Shown one piece after another: positions 19,439 through 30,858 of a DNA stretch of 64,000 nt (positions within the stretch are counted from its first letter, which is position 1; each line of letters begins with the position of its first letter). The stretch covers positions 143,078 through 207,077 of the forward strand of contig VFIW01000085.1 of assembly GCA_006386115.1 (NCBI GenBank), given 5' to 3'. Position numbers and translations under genes: made by a program. This DNA is from Globisporangium splendens (taxonomy: Eukaryota > Oomycota > Peronosporomycetes > Pythiales > Pythiaceae). The notes below the pieces were generated by a model. The model was not told where the DNA came from and made no database searches. It saw nothing but the letters and a program-made list of their open reading frames with translations.

Positions 19439-20196
19439 CTTCAGTATCGGTTGGCTGCACGGAAAACTTGTGGCTGCAAGACAAAATGAGCACGCGAGGT
19501 GTGGTCCTGCTCAGCTGGTGGTGCTCTTGTGTCTTCGTCCTGGTGCGTGCCTCCGTGCTGCAAAGCTAGCAGGTTGTGTGCGTAGCAGAACTACCAATCG
19601 GAAAAGGACGTACCTGCGTTTGCTCTTTCCACTTGCAACAGCATGATGAAGAGCTATTTTCTGCTCTGCGTTTCATTTTTTCTTGTGCTGTCTCGTTTAA
19701 AAATATCCAAACAAGGCGAGAGACCGAGCACGGTGATATTTGGGTGGACGCCGAGATAAATTGATTTCGCCATTTCGCGATGAGTGAGGGCAGAGTCGGT
19801 CTAGTGATCTAGTGGCTTGCATTCGCGGGAAGGCAGGCTGCCGTTGCACCTGCAGGGGCGGCGTTGGAAAAATTCATAGCTTCGTTAGGATGCATGGCTG
19901 CGACGTCAGCACTCTTCGACTCGCTGGATTTGTCGGAGTTGAGGATGAAATCCGTCGCTTTGGCTGACTCGAGCTGTTTCCGAGGCGTACAGCTACTACT
20001 AGGCTGCAACGAATGCGTGCCAATTTCTAACACCTGCTCCACTGCAAGCACGGTTAAAGGAGTCGGTCGTTTGGGTGCGTTACTTTAGAAAGTATCAGTA
20101 GCGACACACGAACAGATTGGAGAATGTCACTTCGTGAAGAGTAGAGAAAGAATTTGTTGTTGGCTTGCTCACGTACCTGCCCACTTTGGCCATGAA
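19439..20196. other. Region between kinesin 3' end and 5-phosphatase, with a possible extra exon
   Basis: On the minus strand an open segment 20033-19809 follows a plausible acceptor (gtgcttgcag). It encodes a Ser/Ala-rich tail (PNEAMNFSNAAPAGATAA) ending in TGA. A strong donor (gcag|gtacgtgag) lies 23-30 bp beyond the kinesin stop codon, so this segment may be a spliced 3' untranslated exon or an alternative C terminus of the kinesin. 19439-19800 shows nothing else. Confidence 0.3.
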
Positions 20197-23100
20197 CTAC
20201 TCCTTCAAAAACGCAATCTCCTCGTTTGCGTCTACCAGGCTTTTCTCCAATTGCTGGCGTTTTGCACTTAGCTCTGAACAGAATCAAATACGACACGAGA
20301 ATTGGCCAGGATGTTCATTTGCCAAGCTTGCAGTGGATTTAGCGTACCTTCGTAGAACAGTTTCGCTGGTGAATCACAGACATAGACGATCGGTACACCG
20401 CGATTAGTCCATATGCACACACAGCACATAAAAATCAAAAAGCCATTACTTACCTTTGCCATCCCCACTAAGCTGTGCGTAAATGGCGGGGTTCTTTGTC
20501 GAGATCTTGTCCTTCGGTGGGTCCAGAATGTACGGGTTCACGTATATCTGAAACTCAATGCGCGTATTCTGGAGGTAGTCAACGAATTGCTGTGTGACGC
20601 AGCTCACGTGGTGGATCCCTTCGTAGTTGAACACTGGGCTCCGCGTGTTCTGCTCCACGGTTTCCGTCGTGAACAGCTCCCCGAGAAACTCGTACTGACA
20701 GTACACCAAGTCGGTGATCAGCGGGAGCCCTGTGGCACCTTTGATCTGGATTTTGAAAGTCCAGGGTTTGCCAAGTAGATCACTTGGACCTTCGACGTCC
20801 ATTACGTCGTCTTCGTTGTGCTTTTCGATGTCAGGCGACGACAACGGGATCCAAAGTACCTCGAGTTTTCCTATGGTATTGAACGGCGATACGGCCAATT
20901 TGATACTTAGATAGGATTCCTCCGGATCCGCCTCTAGGTTATAGAGCAAGTACTCTGGGAATGTCGTCGCACTGCCGACATGGAACGAGTTATCGAAGAG
21001 GAGTGTGATCGGGTCGTGACCTTCGGGGGATTCGTACTCACGGTCATTCATGATGGCATTTTTGAGGAACGCGACTTCATCTTTCAGCAGCGCGTGCGCT
21101 TTCACGAATTCAAACACATCCAAGAAAATGGTCTCGTCTGTGGCCATGTTGTACACCTTGACTTTAACCTTGGGGATCCCGCCGCTATTTTTCTCATCCA
21201 CCGAGCTGCTCTGTAGTGCGGTCTCGAAGCTCAGTACATCACGATTGAGTGCTTTGACGATTTGCTGTAGCTCGACAATCTTTGGCAGCACTTCACGTAG
21301 TTCTTGGTCATTCACTTGACGCGCAAGCAACTCTTTCTCCTTCTTTGCACCGATCGCCACCGCTGCTTCCTGCGCACCAGCTTGGAGATCGGGCAGCGGT
21401 GCCAAACTACCGGCTGCCTCGCGCTCCACCTTTTGCTTTTCCCAATTGGCTTTCTCTTCTTCAAATTTCTTCATCTGGGCTTGCAACTCCACTATCGTCG
21501 CATTGTCCACGGTTTGCAACGCTTTTTGGTACTCGGCAGCAGCATCGTCTGCAGTTGGAGGTTCTTGCTGGGCAAGCTCGCGTCCTGGGTACATAAACGG
21601 CGTCAGCTCGTTGCCGATCACGACGCGATCAAACGCCGTGAGCTCTTGACGCAAGCCCTTTTCTAGCTTTTTCCCATTATGCATGACGTCGCCAGCGCCA
21701 GCGACCACACTGATCGTCTCGCCGTCGTTTTCGTCGGTAAACGTGCAATGGCCGTCGGCGATGCTGAGCGACATCGGTTTGATATCGCCCTGCATTCCGC
21801 CGACCGTAATGTGGGGCTTGTCGAGCAAAAACATAAAACGCTTGGATCGGTACGCATCGACGTCGAGGTCGATCAAGTACGGCGATTTGGTCTCGGACTC
21901 AAAATGGTACAAATGGATGCCACGTTTCCCGTATTCCTCGCGCTGGCGCTGCATCATTTCATCCTGGGTATTTCTTTTCCCGACGCCGCTGCCGTCACTC
22001 TCACCACTGACCACTTTTTCCAGTTCTCGCTGTTTCATGTTTAGTAACTCACTCAGCTGATCCACTTGGGACGTATCCATGCCACTTCCGTCATGGCCGG
22101 CCATTACTGCTCCTCCACCATCACCTCTTTCGGCTCGGATCTTGGCCATGCGCTCATTCTCTTCCTTGAGCTGGTTCACGAGCATCTTCATTTGCTCCAG
22201 TTCGGCCATGAGTTTGCGTTCGGCTGCACTCGCTGCAGCTGACGCCTTCTTTGGCTGCAGCTTGATCACGGACGCGTTTTTCGCGAAACCCAGCGTCGAG
22301 AACGTGTATCCGTGGAATTTGACTTCGGGGCGAATCGCGCAAAACAAGTGCGTCCGCGCTTGCAGCATCGTGTCTTTGAGGTATTTACAGAGGAAGTACG
22401 AATCACAACCCGGGATCGACACACCCGGTTTCAGCTTGTTGGCCATGACTGCTTCGGCCATCTTCATGAAAAATTGAGCCATCTCGGTCAGCGACAAGTT
22501 AATTTTCTTGCCTCGGTCCTGCAATTCCTTGGATTTCGAGGCATCAGGATGTGGGCCGATGTACTTGTGCTCGATCTCGTCGCTGTCAAACACGATTTTC
22601 TTGTGCTCAGCATACACGATATCTCCTGCGGGTTCAGTGCCTGCAAGATCGCAGACATACACGCGTCCGCGCTGCTTCATGCCCTCACGTTCCGGGTCGG
22701 GTTTCTCAGCCTCGAGCGTCATTATGCAATGGCCGCGCGTCGACTGGTGGCTAAGCCGCGTCTGCGCGATCGCCTTTTTCGCGTTCGCAGCCATGAAATT
22801 CTTGCGCAGATCGTTCCAATCTTTCAGCACAACAGATTGGCACCATTCAATGCCCGTAAACCCATCGGCGTCTTTGCGCATCCCGGATTTGTACTGCTGC
22901 TCCTGCGTCACGGGCGACATGAGGTCGCGCACCGTGTTGACAACGTTCTGGAAGTATTTCATCGAGATTTTCCAGCCATCCTGCTTCTCCTTAAACAACT
23001 CGTACGCCAGACGCGGAAAATCCCCCACTATATGATGATCAAGTTGGTGTAGAAACACAGCATGAATAATGGTGATCAGCATATCGAGCCGAGGACAAAT

Positions 23101-23585
23101 ACGCACCAATGGTTGGGGCTCTTCGTGCTTAAACCACGCTTCGGGAATGTCTACTGCATCTGGCTGTGAACATACGTAAGCGAGAGTAATTGGGACAGTG
23201 TCAAGGTATCAAGAACACTCAGCAGCAGCCTACGTACTCCAAACACGATGAAGGTCTTGCCCGAGCCCGAGAGTCCGTACGCAAACAGCACGACGGCATT
23301 GCCCGACAACAAGTCGGATTTGATTTCGAGTCCGACGCTGTCGTACGCAGCTTGCTGGTCAATCAGCGTCACCTGGTCGACCTCGGGCGGATCACCATGC
23401 ACGTGCCACTGGTATCCGTAGGCGCTCCACCATGCGTAACTGAACCCAAAGCGCGTGGTCGAGTGCGTCGAGTTGATCAATTGCACTTCGCCCTCTTCTT
23501 CGGCGCTTTGCGTGAGCACAACACCGAGCTTGTCGTCGCACGTGAATGGACGACAGCGGATCGAGACCTTGATACTCACGCTCAT
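20197..23585 (-). CDS. Divergent kinesin-like motor with FHA-like domain
   Basis: A microtubule motor-type protein of 1050 residues. Exons are 23585-23238, 23163-20454, 20365-20348 and 20273-20197, with all phases closing. The head starts SVSIKVSIRCRPF and has the P-loop as AYGLSGSGKT (usual GQTGSGKT, but GxxxxGKT intact). Switch I is very divergent (SHQSTRGHCIMTL in place of the NxxSSRSH motif) and switch II is VCDLAGTEP (usual DLAGSE). A coiled coil follows (AERKLMAELEQMKMLVNQLKEEN). A segment resembling an FHA domain is next (HITVGGMQGDIKPMSLSIADGHC), and a C-terminal globular region has PLITDLVYCQYEF, resembling the post-FHA part of kinesin-3. A long insertion in the head (from about residue 130) and altered switch residues suggest weak or no ATPase activity; that is inference. 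The closest group is probably kinesin-3/KIF1-like. Confidence 0.8.
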
Positions 23586-23984
23586 TGTTCAACGACCACG
23601 ATAGCAACGACGACAGCTCGATTTCTACGGAGATTCGCTATCACAAGACGAAATGACTCGGTGGTGGTTTCCCTGTTTGGTCTAAAGTGGATCCAAAGGG
23701 TGGTGTCGAAACGGCACGATGAATCGATGCTGCTATTGAGTCGTGAAACGAAGCGTCGAGCCAGTCACATAGCCTGAATACGTGATGTGAATTGCACACT
23801 GAGAATAAGGTGAGATTGCAGATGATAGCTCTATAAACAATATTCACTCACCAAAGTATCCGTGCGTGAGGGTATTACATGCTTCATGGCATGATTGCTT
23901 TGCTTTTCGTCTTCTCCTCTACAAGCGTCTGTGCTCGCTCTTTTTCCTCGAACGCATCTACAACACTGAACAACTCACTCCCTT
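23586..23984. other. Spacer between kinesin and GABA transaminase
   Basis: About 400 bp serving as the kinesin upstream region and the transaminase downstream region. No gene or repeat seen. Confidence 0.35.
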
Positions 23985-25490
23985 TTACTTCGAGACTACC
24001 TTGCATGCTTGCTCCATCTTCTCGAGGCATTCCGCTGCATGCTTTGGTTGGAACACCAACGACGGACGGAATCGAATCGCCTTGACACCACATCCACCAG
24101 ACGCGACACCGAGGGACTTCAAGACACCGACGAACGTGTTGCGAACAGCTTCAGTGGGGAAGTCCATAGCCAGGTAGGTGCCCTGGCCACGCACGTTCGA
24201 GATCAAATCTGGGTATTTAGCCTCGAGCTGCTTCAAGCCATCCTTCAGGAATTTGCCCGTGATTGCTGTGTTCTCAAGCAGCTTGTCTTGTTCGACGGCT
24301 TCCAAGAAAGCTTGGAGCGAGATCATCTTGGATGGATCGCCCATCCACGTGTTGAAAATACGGAAGCCTTCACTGAGTCGGAATTCTTCCTTGGCAAAGT
24401 ATCCGCCGGTTTGCAATTTCTTACTAAACGTGACGATGTCAGGTGGGTTCTCGAGTTCCCAGTGCTCATGAGCCCAGAATTTGCCCGTGCTGCCACCGCC
24501 AGTTTGCACTTCGTCCACGATGAACGCGATGCCGTACTGCTCCGAGAGCGCACGCAGGCCGCGGAAAAACGTTGGGCTCGCGTAGTTGTCACCACCTTCG
24601 GCTTGAATGGGCTCGACGACCATACCAGCGATTTCCGAGTCCTTGTGGGTCTTCAGCAGATGCTCAACTTCCTCCAGGCACCGCGCTTCCTCAGCTTCGT
24701 TGAACGCCTGGTGAGCCTCCAGAGGGTATTTCAGCTTTGGGAACGACGCCACTGGCCAATCGAACGCTGGGATATCCACCTTGTGGATCGCTTTCGAGTG
24801 GGTCGTGGACATGCATCCCATCAATCGTCCGTGGAATCCGCCCTGGAACGACAAAATGCTCAAGTTGGGACTTCCAGGTGCTTTGTTCTGCATCGAGGTC
24901 TCCAAATCGTGCGCAGTCGGTGGCTTGCCACCACGCTGCTTCGTTCGGTACCAGATAAACACCGCCTTGTACGCGTTCTCATTCGAGCACGAGCCGCACA
25001 TGAGTGTGTTGATGTCCACGAGTCCCTTCGGCGCGACCTTGATCAGAGTGTTCTGGATGCGGTCCACCCAATCGGACGGTGGGAAGATCCCCAAGCATGG
25101 GCGTTGCGCGAGGATCGCCAGGTTCTTCGGATTCGACATGGCCGCAACAATACCCGGGTGGTTGTACCCGAGCGGCAACGACGCGATCTGGCCATAGATA
25201 TCAAGGTACCGGTTACCATCCACGTCCACGAGATAGTTGCCGCGACTCGCTTCGTAGTCGGCGAAGAAGTTGACGGCGGCCGAGTTCTGGATCGCGCCGA
25301 GCTGCTTCATGAGCGCCTTGGACTTTGGACCTGGGATCTCGCTCGTGACCACGTGCGCGTGCGGGTACTCGTCGGGGAACGCGGGCATCGGAGTCGCAGG
25401 AAGCGACGCGAACCCGCGCGACGCCACGAGCGCGGACTTGGAGGCGCGCGCGCGGCGCAGCGACCGGAGGGTGAGGGACTGGAGCGCCAT
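23985..25490 (-). CDS. ABAT: 4-aminobutyrate aminotransferase, mitochondrial
   Basis: A PLP-dependent class III aminotransferase converting GABA plus 2-oxoglutarate to succinic semialdehyde plus glutamate in the GABA shunt. Single exon, 501 residues, which is the usual length with a targeting peptide. ATG 25490 is chosen because it gives a classic mitochondrial presequence ([20 protein letters not shown], Arg-rich, no acids); the frame is open 38 codons further upstream without that character. Diagnostic segments are [35 protein letters not shown] (cofactor loop), [42 protein letters not shown] and the Schiff-base lysine in [13 protein letters not shown]. The paired cysteines of the eukaryotic GABA-T iron-sulfur site are present (CGSC). 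A long open frame on the opposite strand is a codon-bias shadow. Confidence 0.93.
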   Translation of the reverse strand: MALQSLTLRSLRRARASKSALVASRGFASLPATPMPAFPDEYPHAHVVTSEIPGPKSKALMKQLGAIQNSAAVNFFADYEASRGNYLVDVDGNRYLDIYGQIASLPLGYNHPGIVAAMSNPKNLAILAQRPCLGIFPPSDWVDRIQNTLIKVAPKGLVDINTLMCGSCSNENAYKAVFIWYRTKQRGGKPPTAHDLETSMQNKAPGSPNLSILSFQGGFHGRLMGCMSTTHSKAIHKVDIPAFDWPVASFPKLKYPLEAHQAFNEAEEARCLEEVEHLLKTHKDSEIAGMVVEPIQAEGGDNYASPTFFRGLRALSEQYGIAFIVDEVQTGGGSTGKFWAHEHWELENPPDIVTFSKKLQTGGYFAKEEFRLSEGFRIFNTWMGDPSKMISLQAFLEAVEQDKLLENTAITGKFLKDGLKQLEAKYPDLISNVRGQGTYLAMDFPTEAVRNTFVGVLKSLGVASGGCGVKAIRFRPSLVFQPKHAAECLEKMEQACKVVSK

Positions 25491-26230
25491 GAGAGTGCGG
25501 GGGACGCGACGAATTGGAGAATGACGGCAAGATCGGACTTCCGATGGTGCAGAATGGATGAGTGAGACCATCATTCTGCGCGTTTGACGGTTGCCACTAT
25601 ACATGTACTATACTTATGCGGATAATGGAGGTGATGTAGCTGTTGATGTTGGGGTATAGTGGGTGTGTTGTACGGATAAAGTGTATCCATGTTTGTTTTG
25701 GCAAACGAGTTTGTGTGCTCGGTGATTGGACGAGTTGGGTGATCGCCGATCGGTGCAGAAAACGGCAACTCGCGCAAACACTCAGGTATACGTTGCCAGG
25801 CGAACAGCAGCGTGTATACTTGTTGTTTCAACATAGTTTCTTTTCCCTGTTTATATGCACTTAGTATTCTTAGCTGAAATACACTGACAATACACTTCGA
25901 TATGCATTATCCGAGGCCTTTACCAAATCATGCAGGAGCGTACCCAAAATCTGGGAGCGTACGCGCGGGAACAAACCGAGCAGGTTGAGCAGCAGCAAAT
26001 GCGTGAATGCTTGACGACGTGGCCGTCCCGCAGGCCACAAACGCGCCATGACACACATTTGCTTGTTTGCCTGTTTGTGCAAGTTGCGCAAAGAGGGCGG
26101 ACAGACAGCAGGCGCTTGAAGTTCCGCACAGATTGCACGTGTGTGCAATCGCGGTTGAAGTTGCAACTTTGTTGTTGTTCGAGTTTTGCTGGAAGCAGTG
26201 GGTGGCACATGAGTCCTCGGCAAATGCGCA
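25491..26230. other. Divergent promoter region
   Basis: About 740 bp between the minus-strand transaminase and the plus-strand cyclic-nucleotide-binding gene. Short open frames on both strands are Cys/Thr-rich without protein pattern. No repeat recognised. Confidence 0.35.
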
Positions 26231-28760
26231 ATGCTCGCGATACTGAGCGGTGTATATGCTCAACGCGCACTTGTAGAAACGTGGAACGCCAACGCAACTG
26301 TATGCGCATGTAGTGTACACTTTGTGGAGCGCGCCATTCTACAAGCGGTAGGTTAGTCGGCTTCTTCTGCCCAACAGTTGCAAAACTCGACTTTTGGTGG
26401 CCGTGGCTTTGTGCGTTTCAGGCGGAGAAGTGGTCGTGAACCGGGGCAAGAAGGGCAATACGTGCTTCGTACGTCCATCCTTTCTTGCCTCGTACCTCCT
26501 ATCCACAGCTGTAGATTCTCACTGAGCGTTCATGCTTTCGTGGATTTATTGATGCTGACTTTGGCAGATTCTTGTGAATGGACTTGTTTCCGTGCACGTG
26601 CGCAACGCCGAGGACCAGAAGAAATACCAACGGCTCATGCGCGCAAATTTGGACACCACCTCGAGCTCTCGACGACTGGTAATGCCTTGAGCCACAACAA
26701 TTTCTCTCGTCTCAGAACACGAACTTTCACGCTTCCTCTCTCTCTCCCACCAACCACTAAAGTCAGACCTCGGCCCGATCAATTATGGCGCGAAAGTGGT
26801 CACACTCACACCCGGCGCGACGCTCGGCGAGTTGTGCCTCATTGAACCAGACTCGAAGCGCAGCGCGACCGTGATCGTCGATCCACAGGTTCAGATCGCA
26901 AACTTCATTGTGCTCACGGCAGCGTCGTATCTCCGTATGACGCGCAGCCAAACGATTGAGGTATGCATTCCATGTATCTTTGCATTTATGTGCATGGCTG
27001 ACTGTGATTCGAATCCTTGACCGAGAATATTGCCGCACTGGTGCGCCGTAGGGAACGATCGCCAACCATATTTCGTCCTTGCAGCACATGCTCATCTTCC
27101 GAAAATGGTCCAAAATGCATACGTTCACATCAAAATCGGTTAGAACTCGGCTTGCGGTTGGCGTTCATGAATCAATTTGTTGGCTTTGACTTGTAGAGTT
27201 GATGCATCTCGTAAACTCTATGAAGCTTGTCTCGATTCCAGCAGGGGTAAGTGCAAGATGGTTCCACTCACTTTTGCATTCGTACATTTCAATCACCAAT
27301 TTGTCAATCTGGATGGAACCTTCAGCAATACATCATCCGCAAGGGCACCGAAGCCGACTCGTTCTTCGCGATTCTACGAGGCGAAGCGCAGGAATGTATA
27401 AAGCTCACGCTCAATGAGAGCGCCGAGATGAGGTATGTCTTTGTCCCCGCCTCATGATCCGGCATAGCCGGCATATTGTTGCCATAACACCAACTTTGTG
27501 TTCTGCTGAAATTTCAAACCGAAGCATGGGCGAGAAGCGCGGCGTGCAGCATTGTATCACAGTGGAATTGACGTTTCTCGGCAAGTCTGACATCGCGGGC
27601 GAGTACCTCGCAGCCGAGAAGAAGGCGATGCTGTACCCCACGGACATTCGCGCAATGACCGACGTCAACTGTCTCGTCTTGAGCGTACGTCGATTAATTT
27701 CTTGCAACTTGTCAATGGGAACTGGTTTCTGTATGATCACTCGTTGCTTCTTTGTGTTCTTCGAGGCAGCGCAAGTTGTTCGTGCTGCATTTCGGAGGCA
27801 AAGACGTCAAGAAGCATTGTGCTCGAGCCTTAAAACGGATCCGCGCCATCGCAGAGGCTCGTGATGCATGGCGCGAGACGCGAATCAACCAAGCGCTCAT
27901 GTATCCAAACTTGCGCGTGCCAATTACCCGTAAACTGATGAGACTGAGCGGAAATTCCTGCGTAATCTGCGGACGACAGACCCACGTCGCTGGAGACGAG
28001 CTCTGCATGGACTTGGCGATTTACTTTATGCGCGACGAGAAGCTCAAGAAAAGAGAGCGCAAGCAAGTCGAGCGGTCGATGAGCCGACATCGCATCAGCA
28101 TCACACCAGGAGCGCTTTCACCTGCCAAACCTGCGTCGACGCCATCGGGTGAGGACTCGCGGAAGAAATCCCGAAAACCATCGACCGCGTTGCTTCCATC
28201 GCTCAACGGAGACGACGACGACAGCGAGGGTCCGGAAAGCGCACGCGCCAGCGAAGGTCGACTCGGGACGCAGCTCGTGAAAAAACACTGGACTGTGGCC
28301 GAGAAAGGAGGTCTGCATTTGCCGATGCGACCGTCGGTAAGTCTTTCTCTGTTGGACCTTGCGATTTTAGCAGTTTGTCATGCCCCAGAGCTCAATCACT
28401 TGTGCCCAAATTTCCTCTTCCCAGATGACTCCGCTTACCATCTCTTCGCGGCTCTCGCTCGTGACGCCGATTACCCGCTCGTTCCACGTCTCGCAACGAA
28501 AGCTCAAGCCGAAGAAATCTATCGAGGAGCGGATCAAGAAGATCCGCGAGTCGTGGCCGTACCAGTGGCACGAAGATGATGACGACGGCGATGGGGCTTT
28601 GACAGAAAACGAGCGCGAAGCGCTGCACACGAAACGCTGCACGACATTCTCACGCTCTCGTTCCCCGTCTCGGTGTGATGCTGATTCCTTCGGCGGCCGC
28701 GCGCGTTCGCCGTCCAGAGCCGTCTCGATATCTGCGCAAGGCAACCTAACAGTCCGATGA
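26231..28760 (+). CDS. Protein with two cyclic nucleotide-binding (CNB) domains, many exons
   Basis: A spliced gene of about nine short exons. CNB domain 1: GGEVVVNRGKKGNTCF (exon from 26422) | ILVNGLVSVHVRNAEDQKKY | VTLTPGATLGELCLIEPDSK, which contains the phosphate-binding-cassette-like GELCLI. Domain 2: a small exon HMLIFRKWSKMHTF, then LVNSMKLVSIPAG | QYIIRKGTEADSFFAILRG | a long exon with TFLGKSDIAGEYLAAEKK. The normal cassette (FGExAL...R) is only partly kept in both, so ligand binding may be lost. The rest is a basic helical region (ARALKRIRAIAEARDAWRET), a Cys-containing patch CVICGRQTH, an IQ/Ser/Lys-rich tail, and a final exon ending at TGA 28758-28760. The first exon is uncertain: ATG 26231 gives a frame that fits up to the donor at about 26340 but leaves a phase mismatch of one base. 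Probably a cAMP/cGMP-sensor relative; function unknown. Confidence 0.65.
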
Positions 28761-28965
28761 ATCGCACAAAGCTCACATGCCGTGCACCATCGAATAACAA
28801 AATATACAAATAGTAATGCACACACGCCATTCGCACGCAAACAAATAGAGTATCCAATATTTACTGACATTTACCACCACATACCGAAGAACGCCACTGA
28901 TACAGAAACATCACTGGGATGGTCTTGTATTTTTCTTTTTGTCACGCGTCTTCGTCATGTTTTTC

Positions 28966-30858
28966 TTAAAACGCAACTTCTTTTACTTGACCATTACTGG
29001 GCGGAGCCTCGCCGTGCTGCTGCTGGCGAGAAGCGCTCTTGCCCGGTCGCATTGCCTTGAACATTGCGAGGTCTTCCATATAATCGTGCGACTGCATGTA
29101 CTGCGTCACAGTCGTTCCAAGCACATTCAAAACCTCGACCTGCTTGAAATCAATGGTATCGCGCGCATAGCGATCCGCGACACAGAGATCGCCAATCGCT
29201 TCACCGTCGATAAGTAGCGGGATGCCCACAAAGAACTGTAGCTTCGCTGCAAAGCGCTTCTCGCCCGAAATCCGCTTATCCGACGATACGTCCAGCACGA
29301 TGCATGGCTTGCCGCGACTCGCTATTCGTCGGAACGTTGGCAATGAGCGCGGTAATCCCGGTGCTGGCTTTTCGTCGAAATATCTAACTAGTTCAAAATC
29401 TTCCGTTCGAATCCCGGCCATGGGGCATTGCAACGTCTCCATCGCCAGCATGCAAATCTCCTCAAAGTCTTCATTAAAATAACTGATGCGCCGCGATTCC
29501 GTCCTGGCCGATCGACTGCTCCCGGGTGGAGTGTTACTCCGCGACGATGACGCTGTCGAGAGCGATTTCTGCAGAGTCGGGTGCAGCAGTTGCGCTTTGT
29601 CCTGTCGAGGCGGGGAGCCCGCACTACTGGGCACTGGGTTCATATCGAAGTCATTGAACGACGACGGCGCTTTCGAGTACGTTGATGGTGCAGGCAGTGG
29701 AGCCTGACTGACCGATCCATTGTCGTCATTCGAGCTTCGCGATCCATCTGAAGACGACACTGTACTGCAGATACTGGTGCTGGTCGTGGACGTGATGGAC
29801 GACGACGTGGGGTTGATCGTTCCCAAATCCACTGTCGCTGATTTCGCCAAACACGCTTTACACACACGAATCGTCTTCGTTGCATCTTGTTCGCCATTGA
29901 CTTGCTTGAACACGGTGCACGCAGAACACACAACTTCGCCACAGACACGACAATGGTGGCGACGCTTGAGCATGCCGAACGTTTGCACACACAGCGAGCA
30001 GTTTCTTCGGTCGCCATCATTCACCCACTCGGTCTTCTCCGCGAGCACACCCGGCTGGAAAAGCGTGTGCTGCATCGCACGCTGTAAGTACCCGAGGTCA
30101 AGTGCCAGCCGCATCGCGAGAAGCTTCACGCCTGAACTCTTGCCTTCTCCGCGCGCTTTCCGCATCGACATCGTGAGCGTCACGGACACCATGCCGTCTT
30201 CGGGCATTTGCTGCACGACGTACGAACTTCCTTCATACACCGTCAGACTGTACGCATCGGGCTTGGTGCGGATTCCGTAGCGCGCGCCGATGCCGTCGTA
30301 CGACTCGAATTTGCACACGCCGACCGTGCCATATTTCGCGTGATTCGGGATCGTCGTGCAGTATTCGCGCATACAGAATTCTTTCCCCTTGCCGAGCGTT
30401 TTCTGCGACCAGAATGTCATCCACTTGAGACTGAGCGACTCCATCTCCGCATTGCTCAAATGATGCGCGTGCAGCACTTCGCCGTCCGAAAAGTTTTTCG
30501 CATGCAGCAATTTCTGGAAGCTACGGAACGCTGGACTCTCGGTCGACCGCAGACACTCCATGACGTTCGCGACGGTGCCCGCGACCTTGGCGACTGCGCG
30601 CACCGAGTACGAGAGCTTCTCGTTGTTCTTGCAGTGCAGGAACACCGACACGTTCTCGCGCTTGGTCTCGAGCGACCAGACGCTGAGATCCATCGCGTCC
30701 TTGACGATATCGTCCACGTCGTTGCGCTCGGCCTCGTACCACACGTCCAAATCCACGTCGGCGGGCCAGCTCATAGTCATGGTCGTCGCCGCGGAATTCC
30801 GCCGGTACGCGGCTGTCGCGTCCATGCCGCCGCCACTCGCCACGTCCCCACTGCTCAT
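28966..30858 (-). CDS. FYVE zinc-finger protein with N-terminal START-like region and C-terminal GAF domain
   Basis: A single-exon protein of about 630 residues. ATG 30858 is the first methionine in frame (an upstream GTG only extends it five codons). Residues 1-270 form a START/Bet-v-1-like lipid-binding region as commonly paired with FYVE in oomycetes. The FYVE finger follows: WVNDGDRRNCSLC, then RRHHCRVCGEVVCSAC with the basic R(R/K)HHCR patch that binds PI3P on endosomes, and a final Cys pair CKAC. A Ser/Thr-rich linker with poly-Ser comes next, then a GAF domain (ICMLAMETLQCPMAGIRTED, FFVGIPLLIDGEAIGDLCV). This arrangement is typical of oomycete proteins and rare elsewhere (established pattern for the lineage). 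The GAF ligand is unknown. Expected on endosomal membrane through PI3P. Confidence 0.88.
   Translation of the reverse strand: MSSGDVASGGGMDATAAYRRNSAATTMTMSWPADVDLDVWYEAERNDVDDIVKDAMDLSVWSLETKRENVSVFLHCKNNEKLSYSVRAVAKVAGTVANVMECLRSTESPAFRSFQKLLHAKNFSDGEVLHAHHLSNAEMESLSLKWMTFWSQKTLGKGKEFCMREYCTTIPNHAKYGTVGVCKFESYDGIGARYGIRTKPDAYSLTVYEGSSYVVQQMPEDGMVSVTLTMSMRKARGEGKSSGVKLLAMRLALDLGYLQRAMQHTLFQPGVLAEKTEWVNDGDRRNCSLCVQTFGMLKRRHHCRVCGEVVCSACTVFKQVNGEQDATKTIRVCKACLAKSATVDLGTINPTSSSITSTTSTSICSTVSSSDGSRSSNDDNGSVSQAPLPAPSTYSKAPSSFNDFDMNPVPSSAGSPPRQDKAQLLHPTLQKSLSTASSSRSNTPPGSSRSARTESRRISYFNEDFEEICMLAMETLQCPMAGIRTEDFELVRYFDEKPAPGLPRSLPTFRRIASRGKPCIVLDVSSDKRISGEKRFAAKLQFFVGIPLLIDGEAIGDLCVADRYARDTIDFKQVEVLNVLGTTVTQYMQSHDYMEDLAMFKAMRPGKSASRQQQHGEAPPSNGQVKEVAF

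Noticed and set aside
24009..25565. 518-codon ORF antisense to the GABA transaminase
   Set aside because: It mirrors the coding frame of a well-supported enzyme; GC-rich third positions remove stops on the other strand.
23700..26300. Search for rRNA, snRNA or CRISPR-like arrays here and across the window
   Set aside because: No regularly spaced repeats and no conserved RNA core recognised; this is a eukaryotic locus.
29400..29420. gttcgaatcccgg, resembling a tRNA T-arm
   Set aside because: Lies within the FYVE-GAF coding exon, with no acceptor or anticodon arms around it.
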